Shown: positions 35,426 to 47,322, counted from the stretch's first letter. The stretch: DNA of 64,000 nucleotides from Laburnicola sp. R22_1 (GCA_014281115.1 JACONQ010000015.1:1612001-1676000), one strand, 5' to 3'. Notes: generated from the letters alone by a model not told the origin. Program-made: numbers and translations.

Positions 35426-36266
35426 AAAAGGATTAATTATTATACGTAAGGTATATTTGCTTTATAAAGTCAAATAAATATCTATTATTATCTACTATAG
35501 CGTAAAGTTCTAGTTAATTAAGATAGATACTATTATAAACTTAATACCTACCCTCTATAGTGCCCTTATCTACGCTAATTCCCTTAAACCACTAATATAG
35601 TGTCTTTTTAGCTAGCAAATAGTTAATAAATAGAAACTTTAAAAAGGCAGTTAAAGACTTTATACTAAATATTACGCTCGCTTAGCAAGCTTGGGCCAAC
35701 GCGCTAACCTCTTTTTGTTAACACTACCTAAAACGCGTTTCTGTGTTAACAATAGTAGAAGGGATAACTGCTATTATTATAATATTTTTATTAGAAACCT
35801 CTTAGTCGCAAAAAAAAATCTATACTAAATACTACACTAATAGATATAGGATATATATAGTGTATAGCCTCTATAATTAAATTAATAAATATCTATATAC
35901 TAATCTTGTTACCTTTTAGTATACCTAGTCTATCTAATATATTAGCTAGTTATAAGGAGACTAAGAAATTATATATATTAACTATTAAACCACCTATTAG
36001 TACGTTATTGTATATAGTTAAGGCGGCGTTAGTTATAGACTAATATATAGCCTTATATATAGTATGCTTATCTTGCTTTTAATTTATAAAGTTAATATTA
36101 TTATATATAACTATAGTATATAGATCTTATACATGCGTACGTAATTATTTCTAGCCTAGTATATTAGTTTAAACTAACTAGGACTTTCTAGAACTTTTTA
36201 AAAATAATTAACTTAGTACCGCGTCCCCCTTAAAAAAAGCTAATTATACCTTTAAAATACCTACGA

Positions 36267-36320
36267 CTTTATAGAACTTTTTAGAACTTTTTAGAACTTT
36301 TTAGAACTTTTTAGAACTTT
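36267..36320. repeat. 10-bp tandem repeat (TTAGAACTTT)
   Basis: Five near-exact copies in AT-rich DNA. A related single copy occurs at ~36189. Confidence 0.85.
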
Positions 36321-37602
36321 ATAAAACTTTAATATACCTTAGCGTACTTAGCTAACCTATTTATAATTATAATTAAATATTTATATAAATAGCAGATGCC
36401 TAAGCCTATAAGTGTTTTAATAACGCGCTAGAGAACCCTAGTCTCTATAAGATAAATATCTAAGGCTAAAGGTAGTAGGTTTAATATTATCTGCGCGTAG
36501 AAGAGGTATATAAAGACTATTATTATAAATAACTACTTATTTAGTATAGCCTATATATTTTATACTCTATATAATATCTAACCTACCTATATATTTAAGA
36601 TAAGCAATAACACTAGAGTATACTATATTAGGGCAATATTATTTATAGTATAGGCCCTACGTATAAAGTCTAATATCTTAATATCTATTATAGAAGTAAA
36701 TATTTTAAATAAAGGCTACTTTATAAGTATATTTTCCTTCTAGGCAGAAGTATAAACTGCCTCTACTTATTTAGTTTTTAAGTAGCCCTACTATATTTAA
36801 TTACTGTGTTTTTTTATTGCGTCACAGCGCCTATATAATACTATATAACGTAATATTATATATAAGCGCTAAGCCCTAGGACTAGAGCGCGTTAAAGTTT
36901 TTCTAATATCTCCTCCTAGCTTCTAAGACAACTAACCCTATAATAATAATATTCTACCTACCTACCTGCCTGCTATATTACTAGATAATTAACACCTACT
37001 TTTTAATCTTTTATCTACCTTTTAACCTTTTACCGCGTTACTAAATAATTAACTACTTAGAACCCCTAGACGTACACACTACTACTACTATAATATATAA
37101 TAAATTGCGCGCGCTTTCTACTCCTAATACAAAATAGTACCTTATTACTTCTAGTGTTAGCCTTACTCTATATATTGCCTATAGAAATTCTATACTATAA
37201 GCGCGTATTTATGTATCTACTATATCTCTATTACTTATTCTTAGTAGGATCTATTAGTATAATAACCCTCTAGAACCTTTAGGTTAAATAGTAGCGTTTT
37301 ATACTTTATATATCTCTAATAACCTTTAGTAAATCTACTCTATTACTTTTTAAAATAGCTCTAGTTTAGTTTATCTATAATATAGCTAAGGACTAGACTA
37401 CTAAAATAGTAGAGAGAGAGCTTTAGGTTAAAATCTATAGCCCCTAGAGTACTTAGATATTTACTAATACTATAATAAAATAAACTAGCTATAGTAATCT
37501 ATTCGCCACATAACTTATATTATACTACTATACTATTAGCAATATTAGAAAGCGTTTAACTTTTATAATACTAACCCTAGGTATTTTAGTTAGTGTTATC
37601 CT

Positions 37603-37910
37603 TCTTCTTATTATTATTCTTCTTATTATTATTCTTCTTATTATTATTCTTCTTATTATTATTCTTCTTATTATTATTCTTCTTATTATTATTCTTCTTA
37701 TTATTATTCTTCTTATTATTATTCTTCTTATTATTATTCTTCTTATTATTATTCTTCTTATTATTATTCTTCTTATTATTATTCTTCCTATTATTATTCT
37801 TCTTATTATTATTCTTCTTCTTATTATTCTTCTTATTATTATTCTTCTTATTATTATTCTTCTTATTATTATTCTTCTTCTTATTATTCTTCTTATTATT
37901 ATCCTTCTTA
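37603..37910. repeat. 15-bp minisatellite (TTCTTCTTATTATTA)n, about 20 copies
   Basis: The array is a strict 15-base unit with a few variant units (extra TTC in place of TTA). It has full pyrimidine/adenine strand asymmetry with no G on the plus strand. It generates a spurious 113-codon frame of FFLLL repeats, which is an artefact of the unit length being a multiple of three. Confidence 0.95.
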
Positions 37911-39201
37911 TTATATATATATATAGGCGCGTAACTACCTACTCTATAGAAAGCATATTGTTTAGTTAAGGGAAGGCTATTAGTACCTTAGTAGATAGTA
38001 ACCTTAAAGTCTTACGCAATAATGTACTCTATATATAAGGGTAGATAAACACTTAATTTTGTTACAGATTTTTATACCTTATATATAAGCAGCTATGCTA
38101 TATTATTATTTTTAACTTTAACTTTAGTATTTATAGACTATAGTACACTATAATTAACTACCTTATTAGTATAAGGGGCTAATGTGTACGTGCTAATAAA
38201 TAGTCTCTAGCCTAATCTATTTCTAAGCAGCTTTACCTTTTTTAATGCGTTTTTAGCATACCTATAGCTTTCTCTTACAGCGTTGTACTATATACTAGAA
38301 GGTCTGCGATATTTCTCTTCTAGATAAGTATATTTAACTCTAATAAGTACTTTAAAATAGTAAGAGAAGTATACTTATCTATATTAATACTAATACTAAT
38401 ATTACCTTAAGCTAGCTCTTCTACTACTTTTATAAACTTACTATGTTACCTAGCTAACGTTCTATATATCTAGTACCTAATTATTATATTAGAGTAATAT
38501 ATAGTGCTAATCTAGATATAAAATAAGTCATAAAAAGTCTACAAAAGAGACTAGACCGTCTTAACTACTATATTAAGTTTGTCTAAGTTTGTTTAAGGTC
38601 CTTGCTATTATTATTACTTATACCTATATATACCTTCTAGACGCTAGAGTACTAGACTTAACTATAGTATACTATTAGAACTTTCTAATATAGTTATAGA
38701 TAATAGAATAGGGGTAGAGAGGTCTTAATTATATTATAGGAAAAAGGGTAAAGGTAGCTAAAATATAGGCATCTTTATAAGAGGGCTTATTATTAAGTTA
38801 GAGACTCTAAGAGCCCTAATTAGTAGGCTATTATTCTTCTTTTAGTCTATATTAGTGTTAAAATAGTTAGAATAGCTACTAACTTAGTTAAAAATATTAT
38901 AGAATAGTATAGTAGGCATAAATAATAGTAGTATTAGAGTTAGCATAGTTATTTAAATAGGATTTATAACTATAGTAGCAACCTAAAAGAGACCTATAGG
39001 TATAGGTAGGCTTAGTAATATTAAAAAGAAAGACTATAGCTATATAATAAGTATAAAATAATAGATTTTAAACAACTTATAATATATAAAGTACTAGGTT
39101 AAAGATAGCTATATTACTATTATAATAGCAAATGCGACCTCTATATAATCTCTAATTAGTCTAGAAGTTTTTAAAACTTATTTCCCTTTATATAATTAGC
39201 C

Positions 39202-39234
39202 TAGGAGTTTTTAGGAGTTTTTAGGAGTTTTTAG
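39202..39234. repeat. 10-bp tandem repeat (TTAGGAGTTT) at the island edge
   Basis: Three copies immediately precede the change to normal base composition at ~39240. They mark the right boundary of the RIP island. Confidence 0.8.
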
Positions 39235-39461
39235 TGCGGCGCTAGTGTGTACTAGCAGGGCTTAAATTAGTTAGAGCGTCTAGCCCGTGAGATAACATGT
39301 CGCACAAGCTTTCGTATTCACAAAGCTTGTGCAAACCAAAGTGCACAGCTGAGCACAGCTGATAACGATAGCTGCTGGCCTGTTTTCGGAGACGTGTCCG
39401 ATACCACCACCAGCAGATAACCTTTTGTTCTTCGGGTATTCTGAAGGGAACCAACACCACA

Positions 39462-40622
39462 ATGTCAGTCGGTACAATGAGAGCTTGGACGCATTCTCAG
39501 AAGGGCCTTCCGGAGGAAGTTCTCACGCTGTCTACCGTGCATATCCCATCACTAGCATCGCCCACGCAGATTCGGGTGAAAATATCGCATTGCGCCTTGA
39601 ACCCCGGTGCAAGCATCGTCATGCAGCTCCTTCCATTCTTCTTTCGCGCCTCCACCGCCATCCCAGAGATGGATTTCGCAGGCGTTATCGAGGCTGTCGG
39701 TCCCGGTGTGCCAAACAACCGAACCTTGGAAGTCGGCACACCTGTCTTCGGGTCCATTCCTGTTGCTCAACACATCCGAACAGTGGCCGGTGCGTTAGCA
39801 GAGTACGTGGTCGTCGAGCACTACGCTGTGGTCAAAAGTCCTAGGGGGATAGAGTTGGCGCAAGTCGCGGGATTGCCAATCGCGGGTGCTACGGCTCTGG
39901 AGCTTGTCAAGGCTGCGCAATTGAAGCATGGTGACATGGTGCTTGTGAACGGCGCAAGCGGAGGAATCGGGCATTTGGCGTTACAAATGTGTCGCGCTCA
40001 GATTGGCGAAACTGGAAGGATAGTAGCCGTTTGCTCCGGTAGCAATATGGCATGGGTGACGCAGCTTGGAGCGGAAGAGGTGAGAACTTCGCCCATCGTA
40101 AAAGCTTCTTGAAATGATATGTGCTAGGTAATCGACTATACGTTGCATGAACCCGTGGACAAGTACTTGACGGAAACATACCATGCGTCCCGATTCGACG
40201 CAGTCATTGATGCCGCTGGGATTCAAAGCCTCTTTGTCAACTGCCCCAAGTTCCTCAAAGAAGGCAAACCATATGTGACCGTCGGCCCTCGACCCGGATC
40301 ATACACAACCATGGGTATGCTCTCTACCATCAGGCTCATGGTCCAAAACCTTTTGTGGCCGCGCTTTGTTGGTGGCGTACCAAGAGCGTATAGGCAGGTG
40401 ACCGGAATTGCAAATCTTGAGGCGATGCAAGAATTGGCAAGCAGAGTTGAGGAGGGGGCGCTGACAGTTCATGTTGGGACGCGTGTAGAGATGGAGAATA
40501 CAAAAGAAGTAAGAATCAAGCTGCACCAAGCGCCATGATGGAATTAACATCTCCAGGCTTATAATCAGTTACTAAACGGGCGGGTGTCTGGGAAAATCAT
40601 AGTGGATGTCGAGACTGGGTAA
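39462..40622 (+). CDS. MDR-type NAD(P)H oxidoreductase (quinone oxidoreductase-like)
   Basis: Exons are 39462-40079, 40128-40508 and 40557-40622, with two 48-base introns (GTGAGA...TAG, GTAAGA...CAG). They give 354 residues. The third exon supplies the expected end (AYNQLLNGRVSGKIIVDV), so the stop at 40536 in the unspliced frame is inside intron 2. The fold is the medium-chain dehydrogenase/reductase type: an N-terminal GroES-like domain (residues ~1-130, MDFAGVIEAVGPGV), then a Rossmann domain with VLVNGASGGIGHLALQMCRA (nucleotide-binding loop, ~160-180) and FDAVIDAAGIQSL. The structural and catalytic zinc ligands of alcohol dehydrogenases are absent, so it is a zinc-free quinone oxidoreductase or enoyl-reductase-like member. 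It starts about 220 bases from the RIP boundary yet is intact. Substrate unknown. Confidence 0.85.
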
Positions 40623-40916
40623 AGGACGCCTTCTATAGCCTTCCAGGGCTTAGCCACTATATAGGTGCAGTTATGACGTTGGCGGATTTCTTCTAACTAT
40701 ACAAATAACGTGAGCTCTCCAGCTTGTACTGTGAAGGGTAGTGGGTTAAGGTGTTGTGTACGTTTAATTACCTAGGTAGTATGCCTTTTTACTCGTGCTC
40801 TGCTCCATTAGTCAACGCGACCACAACGACACGAGTGATGGACATGGAGAACTCGTGTACAAGCCTTCATGCTGCATCAAGACAGCTTAACCAAGTCGTG
40901 TACAGTACAAGCAGAG

Positions 40917-40927
40917 GTATATATATC
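40917..40927 (+). promoter_or_regulatory. TATA-like element of the Zn2Cys6 gene
   Basis: GTATATATATC lies ~155 bases before the ATG at 41078 and is followed by a CT-rich leader. Confidence 0.35.
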
Positions 40928-41077
40928 AGGGGCCCCTGTTTATAGCTTCAAGCGGGGAAGGACTAACCGCACACAGCATAGCGCTCTAGATCGATCCTTC
41001 CGCGTAGTCTCACGACCCATCAACTCGACTTCTCAGCATCTTCCTGTTAGTCACTCGAGCGCTTCTAAGAAACAGAC

Positions 41078-42082
41078 ATGGCAACACTCCGCAAATCCTG
41101 CCGCAACTGCGCCTCTTCCAAACGCCATTGCACCGTCCAACTCCCCAGCTGCGCCCGCTGCGTGCAGAAACGCCTCACCTGCACCTACATTCTCCAGCCG
41201 CTCAGTAGTAACGCCGACGCGCAGAACAAATGCGCGGCAAGCCAGCTTCTCGGGGGGGCGGGCTTTGATACTACGGGCTATTGCCTTCTTTCCAAGGCAG
41301 AATCTTCCAACCAGACATACGGTCCTACTCTCGACCCGGCATTCTGCCCACCGGGACACAAGGATGCCCATGATTTGATGTCGCTTTGCTTCCTGCAAAT
41401 ACCGGAACTTCTCGCCTCCCAAGCTCCAGCCGTATTCGTTCATCCGAGCTTGCGAAATTGTCTCTCTCCTCTCTCCCTCATTACACATCCGCTTGATAGC
41501 GCTGCCGTGCAAAATGGGCTCCAGAACCTAGCAGTCATAGATATCACCACTGTATCTCTGGATGAAAAACTAACCGCCCTTCAAACCCTCTTGGTATTGA
41601 TTGCCCCTATGCTCGTATCAGCCATCCCATCCAAGCAAGAAGAAGCAGAATCACAGCTCAACATAGCACAAAATTGGGCCGAGCACCTGCTGAGCATCGC
41701 CAGCGCAGAGCCCCTACGTGACCGGACGCCATGGCAGCAGTGGCTCCTGGCAGAAAGCATCCGTCGCACCATCGTCATGGCATACGTTCTCGTCTCCTGC
41801 TTCAACGCGTGGAAATACGGGTATTGCTCCAACTGGTTGTTGATCGAGTCTTTGCCTTTTGACAGCCGCCCCGGGCTGTGGATGGCCAAGTCGCCGCAGG
41901 CTTGGATTGCTGCGGCGGCAGCTTCGACGGGGAAGCTGGTCGGCACGGAATTGGTGTCGGTACATGAGTTTGGCAGGATGATGGACGAGGTGGATTCGAC
42001 GTTCTGTGGGGATACGTTTCTGTCGATGATTGCAATGGCACATAATGGGAGCGGCGCGCTGCACACTGCTCGTGTAGACTAA
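41078..42082 (+). CDS. Zn2Cys6 transcription factor
   Basis: An intronless frame of 334 residues. The binuclear zinc cluster occupies residues 8-35 with exact spacing (CRNCASSKRHC, five residues, CARC, six residues, C), i.e. C-x2-C-x6-C-x5-C-x2-C-x6-C. The basic region follows the second cysteine (ASSKRH). The rest is a mostly helical C-terminal region of the short aflR/Zn-cluster pathway-regulator type, without a clear fungal_trans domain. Its length is typical of local cluster regulators rather than global ones. It lies between an oxidoreductase (same strand) and an MFS transporter (convergent), so it plausibly controls them. That is inference from position. Confidence 0.85.
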   Translation: MATLRKSCRNCASSKRHCTVQLPSCARCVQKRLTCTYILQPLSSNADAQNKCAASQLLGGAGFDTTGYCLLSKAESSNQTYGPTLDPAFCPPGHKDAHDLMSLCFLQIPELLASQAPAVFVHPSLRNCLSPLSLITHPLDSAAVQNGLQNLAVIDITTVSLDEKLTALQTLLVLIAPMLVSAIPSKQEEAESQLNIAQNWAEHLLSIASAEPLRDRTPWQQWLLAESIRRTIVMAYVLVSCFNAWKYGYCSNWLLIESLPFDSRPGLWMAKSPQAWIAAAAASTGKLVGTELVSVHEFGRMMDEVDSTFCGDTFLSMIAMAHNGSGALHTARVD

Positions 42083-42257
42083 GGCATATACTAGTTGGCA
42101 GTCAAGTTCGATCTATACCTGATATGAAGGAAAGAATGAATTCGATCTATACGCCTGTCACATAACATTCCTCTCCGGGTCTACATAATATAACAGCAAC
42201 ATTATTCCCGCTACGGAAGGACTACTTCCCCGCTGACGCGGTACAATATCCAAAAAG

Positions 42258-43992
42258 CTACTCCATGCGATGCACATCCGAGTCCCTAGTCCACGTCCTC
42301 ACCCTCTTCCCCAGCCCATAATACAACGGAAACGCAAACAAAGCCGCCGCAACCGTAGATACAAAAATAATCATAGCCGGCGTAATCCAGCCATGCTCAC
42401 TCGTGTGCGCAAGATCAAAAATCCAATAGCTGTACGAGAAGGCGATGAAGTTCTTAAAGACGGTTGCAACCACCATGATCTCGCCGGAAATGGGTTTGTA
42501 ACAGTCTATAGCATACGTGATGGAGATTGTGGGCACGCTCGTGACGGAGAAGCCAGCGAAACCGTAGCCCCATACCACAATATGGCCCCAGCCCCAGTGG
42601 TGCTGGTATCCGATACCGCCGAGGATGATGGACAGGATGGTGATGAGCATGAAGAACCACAACGCGGGGAGACGCATCTCGGGCTCACGGATGCCATTGT
42701 TCTTCCGCGTGGCGCGTGCAGCGACCCAGTCGGAGAAGGGGCCTGCACTGGCGAGCCCGAGGAGGGCACCGATGACGAAGGCGAAGTTGGTGTAGCCGAC
42801 AGCCTGGGGACTGAAATTGTAGGGAGGCGCAGCTAGGATTACGGACTCGGTGATGTTGAAGAAGAGGACGAGGTCGGCGGGGCCGGCGAGCATGAGACCT
42901 GCCCACAGGATAATGGGGTTGAAGAAGACCTTGATAGGTGTCCAGGTATCGCGGATGATGAGCATCTTCCAGCGGGGATCGGGCTTCTGGAAGGGCATGA
43001 ATTGCTGGCGTGACGGTCGGCCTTGGCGGACAGGTGGTAGAGCGATATTGCCTTCAGAGACTGGGCGGCCGGTGTGCGATGGCTGCTTTTCAGCCGGATT
43101 CTGTTCGCTACCTTCTAGGGTATCGTCTCGGAGCGAAACGGCAGCAGATGTGCTTGGGAAGTGCCTGGTATTTTCGCGGTGGTACTTTGTCTCTGGAAAA
43201 GTGAATGCAATCAGGAAGATTGCAAAGGCAGAGAGACCCGTCTCCAGCCAGAAGAAGGACTGCCAGCCATGATGAGCAGCAATCGAACCACTCATCACAG
43301 GACCAAGAAAGGCACCAAGAAAGTACCCAGTGCTTTGTATTATGAGCATGCTTGAGGCAAAAAAGCGGACAAGGCTGCACTTACAAATAAACACCGGTCC
43401 ATGCGCCGCGCTCGTAAAGGAAGAAGACATCAGCAATCATCTGCACCGGAATCGTCTCACTGGTCGCACAAACCAACCCGTTCACGGCACGCGCAGCGAG
43501 AAGGCTGCGGTGGGACGTTGCCATTGCTTGCCAGATACACGTGAGCATGATCAGAACGGCAAAGACTAAGCTAATAGCCCGGCGTCCAAAAATGTTGCTC
43601 AGCGGGACAATGATGAACCCGGCGACACCGAGTGTAATTACGGTGATGCCGGTGAGGAATGCCAGCTGCGAGTTGTTGAGGTGAAACTCTTGTCCGAGTA
43701 GTGGAAACATGGGGGCGATGGAGAGTGCACCAGTGACGGAGATCCAGGTGAAGAGCCACTGGCTTGCCATGACAGTGACTAGGTACGCGTTAGCAGCAAC
43801 ATACAAAAGCAGGCTATCATACTGACGCTTCCATCCCGTGGACCAGTTCAAAGGGTCTCGAGGATCACTCGTTGGTTCAGGGACCAAGGCCTTGATCGCT
43901 CTTCCATCTGCGTCCATGACCTCGGTGCCAGGCACCAAATCAACGCCCAAATGCGCGTCCATCTCGAACACAGACAGTTTACCTGTAGTCAA
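42258..43992 (-). CDS. MFS transporter, DHA1-like, 12 TM
   Basis: Exons are 43992-43385 and 43332-42258, with a 52-base intron (GTAAGT...AAG) in matching phase, giving 560 residues. A hydrophilic N-terminus contains DPRDPLNWSTGWKRQ, the hallmark of fungal DHA1 family members. Then come helices 1-6, including the motif PLSNIFGRRAISL after helix 2 and an Arg in the VNGL segment. A long central loop (~residues 260-340) precedes helices 7-12. The product is a plasma-membrane proton-coupled pump. The substrate is unknown but probably a small organic molecule. It converges on the Zn2Cys6 gene with ~175 bases between stops. The start is the first ATG after the TATA box at 44096 and fits the family's length. 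Confidence 0.85.
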
Positions 43993-44339
43993 GTCAAAGT
44001 TATAAGTACCTTGTGATTGAAAAATGGATGACAGAGATGCTCGAAAGTAAAAGAGAGTTGCGATGATCTGCAGAGTCTCCCAAAGGAGCTCGCGCTTTTA
44101 TATGTATTTCAAGTCGATTCAGACTTGGAACGGCACTTTTGGGTCCGACCAATAGTTCAGCTTCCCAATGCACGAGATCACAAGGGCGTTTCTCCGCATG
44201 GATACGGACAGATGGTGATGCTATTTACCTTAGCTGACACGGACCTTGAGCGGGGAGCCGACTGCAAAGCACTTCGGGATCGGGGGAAGCATCGGTAGAC
44301 TACGGCCAAGAAAGGCTTAGCGCAGGTCTGAGTTCACGT
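43993..44339. other. Promoter region of the MFS gene up to the RIP boundary
   Basis: About 350 bases of normal composition end abruptly at ~44340, where the second AT-rich block begins. Only the TATA box stands out. Confidence 0.5.
44096..44102 (-). promoter_or_regulatory. TATA box of the MFS gene
   Basis: TATAAAA on the minus strand lies ~105 bases upstream of the start codon at 43992, in otherwise mixed sequence. Confidence 0.5.
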
Positions 44340-45118
44340 TTTTTTCATTCATTTATATTAGTTTATAGTTGACCTAACCTTTTATAAATTATAAGACTTA
44401 ATAGTAAGCATAACTAAGGTTTAATACCTAAAGTATATAAAAAGACGCAATTAGGATTAGCTATAGTAGAGAGCTAAAATATAATATAATAATTATAAAA
44501 GCTAATTATATAATAAAGCAATTAAATTATAAGACAGTAATTTTAGAATTACTATTTAACTATAAAACTCTAAAAGATAGTAAAATAGGCTATTAAAGAG
44601 TAGTAATAAGAGAAGTAAAATAAAAGCTAGTGCCTTTGCTCTATATTCTTATTATAACCTACTATAATAAAGCTTATATATAGTAACCTTAATTCTTTTT
44701 ATTAATGAAACTATTATAGCTTTATTAATATGCTATAGTAATACAAGTAACACTTAAACTTATATTTCTTAACTCTCTTATTTTAATAATTATTATACTA
44801 AAAGAAGTTAGATTATAAGTAAAAAGTAAAAGTATATAGTGTTACTAGTACTTAAACTTATTAGCTATTAAAGTTATACCTTAAAATCTTAGTAAAGTAA
44901 ACTTATAAGTTTAACTCTTCTTATTTAAAGTATCTTTTATAAAAATAGTAGGTAATTAATACTAAAGTATTAATTATGCGTATATTTAGAAGTAAAAGGG
45001 TACCCTTACTACTATTATTAAAAAAATAAAAACTATAAGCTTAATAATAAAAAGAAAGGTATTAAGATAAAAATTTATATATAAAATAAAAAATAAATTT
45101 AAAATATAACATAATATA

Positions 45119-47322
45119 TTCTATTAGTAGTCCGAATAGATTAGTCCGCCGAATAGTTTTTCTTAGCAACTTCGAGGTCCCTTATAACTTATTATAAAAT
45201 ACTACTAACATTACTTTATAGTAACTTATAATAACCTACTATAATTTATAATATACTAAGTTACTATTTAATTTACTTTTTATATTATATAGCCTCTTTA
45301 CGCGGTTGCTACAGCCGCGTAAAGCTAAGGAGTCTTTCTTAGTAGTATAAACTTATAATAAGACTTTCTATAATATATAATATATTATTTACTATACTAT
45401 ACGTAGGCAATATATAGTATACTTATTATAATTTGTAGTAAAGTATACTATATCTTAAGTAGTACTTTATCTAATTTTTAGTTACTAGGTGCGTACTATT
45501 ATAAGATAAAGTTAACCTGTTATTTTTAGCCTTATAGTAACCTATAATAAAATCACTCTAATTTACTATTAACACTATCTAAAAATAAGCTGCTAAGGGT
45601 AATATCTAACTCCTCCTCTATCTTTTTATCTATCTAATAGGTCCTTGCGTCGTGCCTAGGCTCTCCACATCTCCTATAGCGGCGTTGTGTTAAGGGACCT
45701 GCCTCTCTCTTACTACTAACTTGCGCTCTTTTTAATAACTTTACCCTAATAGAAGGGCTTTCTACTTCTAAATCTGCTCCCTAAGCAAAGCCTAGCGTCC
45801 CACCTTTCTAAATACGCTTTCTTTTACGCGTTTTTCACTTTGTTAGAATCTTAATTTGCTTTTTAAGTTTCTTAATACAGGTCTCTTAAAGTACACTATA
45901 GTAGAGTATAAGTTTAGCACCTTTTATAAGCTATAAGTAGCTTAATCTAGTATTAGGTAGAGACTAAATAAAAGAGTTGCGTACGAGCTTTAACTAGGAT
46001 CTAAACTTAAGGGTATTACTTAGAGTCCTGGCTTGCTATAATATATCTAGTAGAGTACCCTAAGGTGGAGTGTAAATACGCATATTAAGGCAATCTACTA
46101 CTACTAACGTATCTAAAGAAATAAGTCTAGAGGCCTTAAAGACTTTCTTATAGTTTTCTAGTATAAATATATTAAAAAACGCATTGCAAAAGGCTAGTAG
46201 AAAGCCCTCTTTATTAATATAAAAGACGCGTTAGCGCGCTAAGTTCCGCACGCGCTAGGAGTACTTTAGCTTTAGTGGCGCGAAATAGACTATATTAAGC
46301 GGCTAGAGAATATAAGATAAGTGCGCTAGTATATAGAGTGTTAGGATCTTCTGTTCTAGATAATAATTCTTAAAATTCTAGGAGTAGTAGTTTTTATAGC
46401 TATCTAGAATAAGTAACCTCTATAACTCTACTATGCGCGGCCTTGTATACGCATTAAAGTGCTTTAACTACGCGACTCTAAGCTCGCTATCAGTCTAGCT
46501 AGTCTTAGAGACTAAGAGTTTCTAATCGCAGGGGATACTAGTCTCTTTATACTACGCTAAGATATAGACTCGCCCTTTGTAGATAATAAAGGGCGGGGTA
46601 GTATACCTAGCAGCGCAAATACTCTAAATTACTATAACCTACTTGTAGTTGCCTAGCTAAACAAGCGTAGGTTAAGAATGTCTTTCTAAACTAGTTATAA
46701 CCTTTATTAAGCTAATAACTCCTATTTAGAAGCCTATCTTATTAAAGTTATAGATATCTTTATCCTACACTCTATACTTGGCTTTTATATCCTTTACTAG
46801 CTAAAACTACGCGTTTATAACCTCTAGGTCTTCCTATTATATTCTTTATTAGTTCTTCGCTTAATTAAAAGCTATTTTAAGCTTAGGTACGCGCTTTATA
46901 AAGTGCTAAGCCTAGTATTATCCTATAGGGTCTCTATACCGCGCAGCTAGTAGTTTATTAGCTATATCTTCTACCTTACCTAGCTAGGGTGCAAATCCTT
47001 GCGAATCTAGGTTAAGGATATACTATATAAGCGTCTACTCTTTAGTTATAGTAAGCTTTGCTATGCCTAATTATATATTTGCTTAGGCGGTAATTCTGTT
47101 AATTTAATTGCTTAGTGTAGACTTTAGGATATTATATGCTATAGTAGCGCGTCGCAGGCTTAAAATTTGCTTATTCTAATAGACGTAAAGGGTAAGCTTA
47201 ATTCTGCCCTCTTAATTAGATAATAACGCGTCGTGTTATTAAGACATTATAATTTATAGTGAAGTGTTGTGGTCTTGGCAAAAACTGTCCGGCGGACTAA
47301 TCTGTCCGGGCTACTAATAGAA
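45119..47322 (-). mobile_element. Pogo/Fot1-like DNA transposon, full length, RIP-inactivated
   Basis: 2204 bases, bounded by 43-bp terminal inverted repeats (45119-45161 and 47280-47322; outer end TTCTATTAGTAG). They differ at five positions, all transitions of RIP type. TA dinucleotides flank both ends (45117-45118, 47323-47324), the duplication made by pogo/Tc1 transposases. Length and TIR size are normal for the Fot1 group. The right TIR is the less mutated one. Confidence 0.85.
45600..47250 (-). pseudogene. Pogo/Fot1 transposase
   Basis: Reading the minus strand from the 47.25-kb end shows the CENP-B-like DNA-binding region (YILNLDSQGFAPQLGKVEDIANKLLAAR). The DDE domain follows: YNFNKIGFQIGVIS-like near 46.73 kb, FIIYKGRVYILA near 46.59 kb, a LLILDSYKNYYS segment near 46.38 kb and HLSYILQPLNIVYFAPLKL near 46.30 kb. 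Of the DDE residues, the first falls in YNFNKIGF, where the usual YNFDE Asp reads Asn, and LLILD keeps its Asp. Many stops interrupt the frame, mostly TAG, so it is inactive. Confidence 0.8.

Larger units (their letters stand above)
35690..38020 (-). repeat. Repeat family A, inverted copy
   Basis: Inverted counterpart of 23060-24650, longer by about 700 bases, partly because the 15-bp minisatellite at 37603-37910 is absent from the other copy. The terminal block at 35690-35820 is the complement of 24443-24650. Confidence 0.6.
35121..39240. other. RIP-saturated AT-rich region, right part
   Basis: Continues the island up to the sharp boundary at ~39240. Contains repeat family B, the inverted copy of family A, two short tandem arrays and a long minisatellite. 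No coding frame. Unassigned sequence between these blocks shows the same CpA/TpG-poor composition. Confidence 0.75.

Noticed and set aside
37593..37934. 113-codon frame of FFLLL repeats
   Set aside because: It is only the translation of the 15-bp minisatellite, has no start context and lies in RIP-saturated DNA.
9895..39240. Starship giant transposon hypothesis
   Set aside because: No DUF3435 tyrosine-recombinase captain or other Starship cargo hallmark was seen; the island is explained by ordinary class I and II elements.
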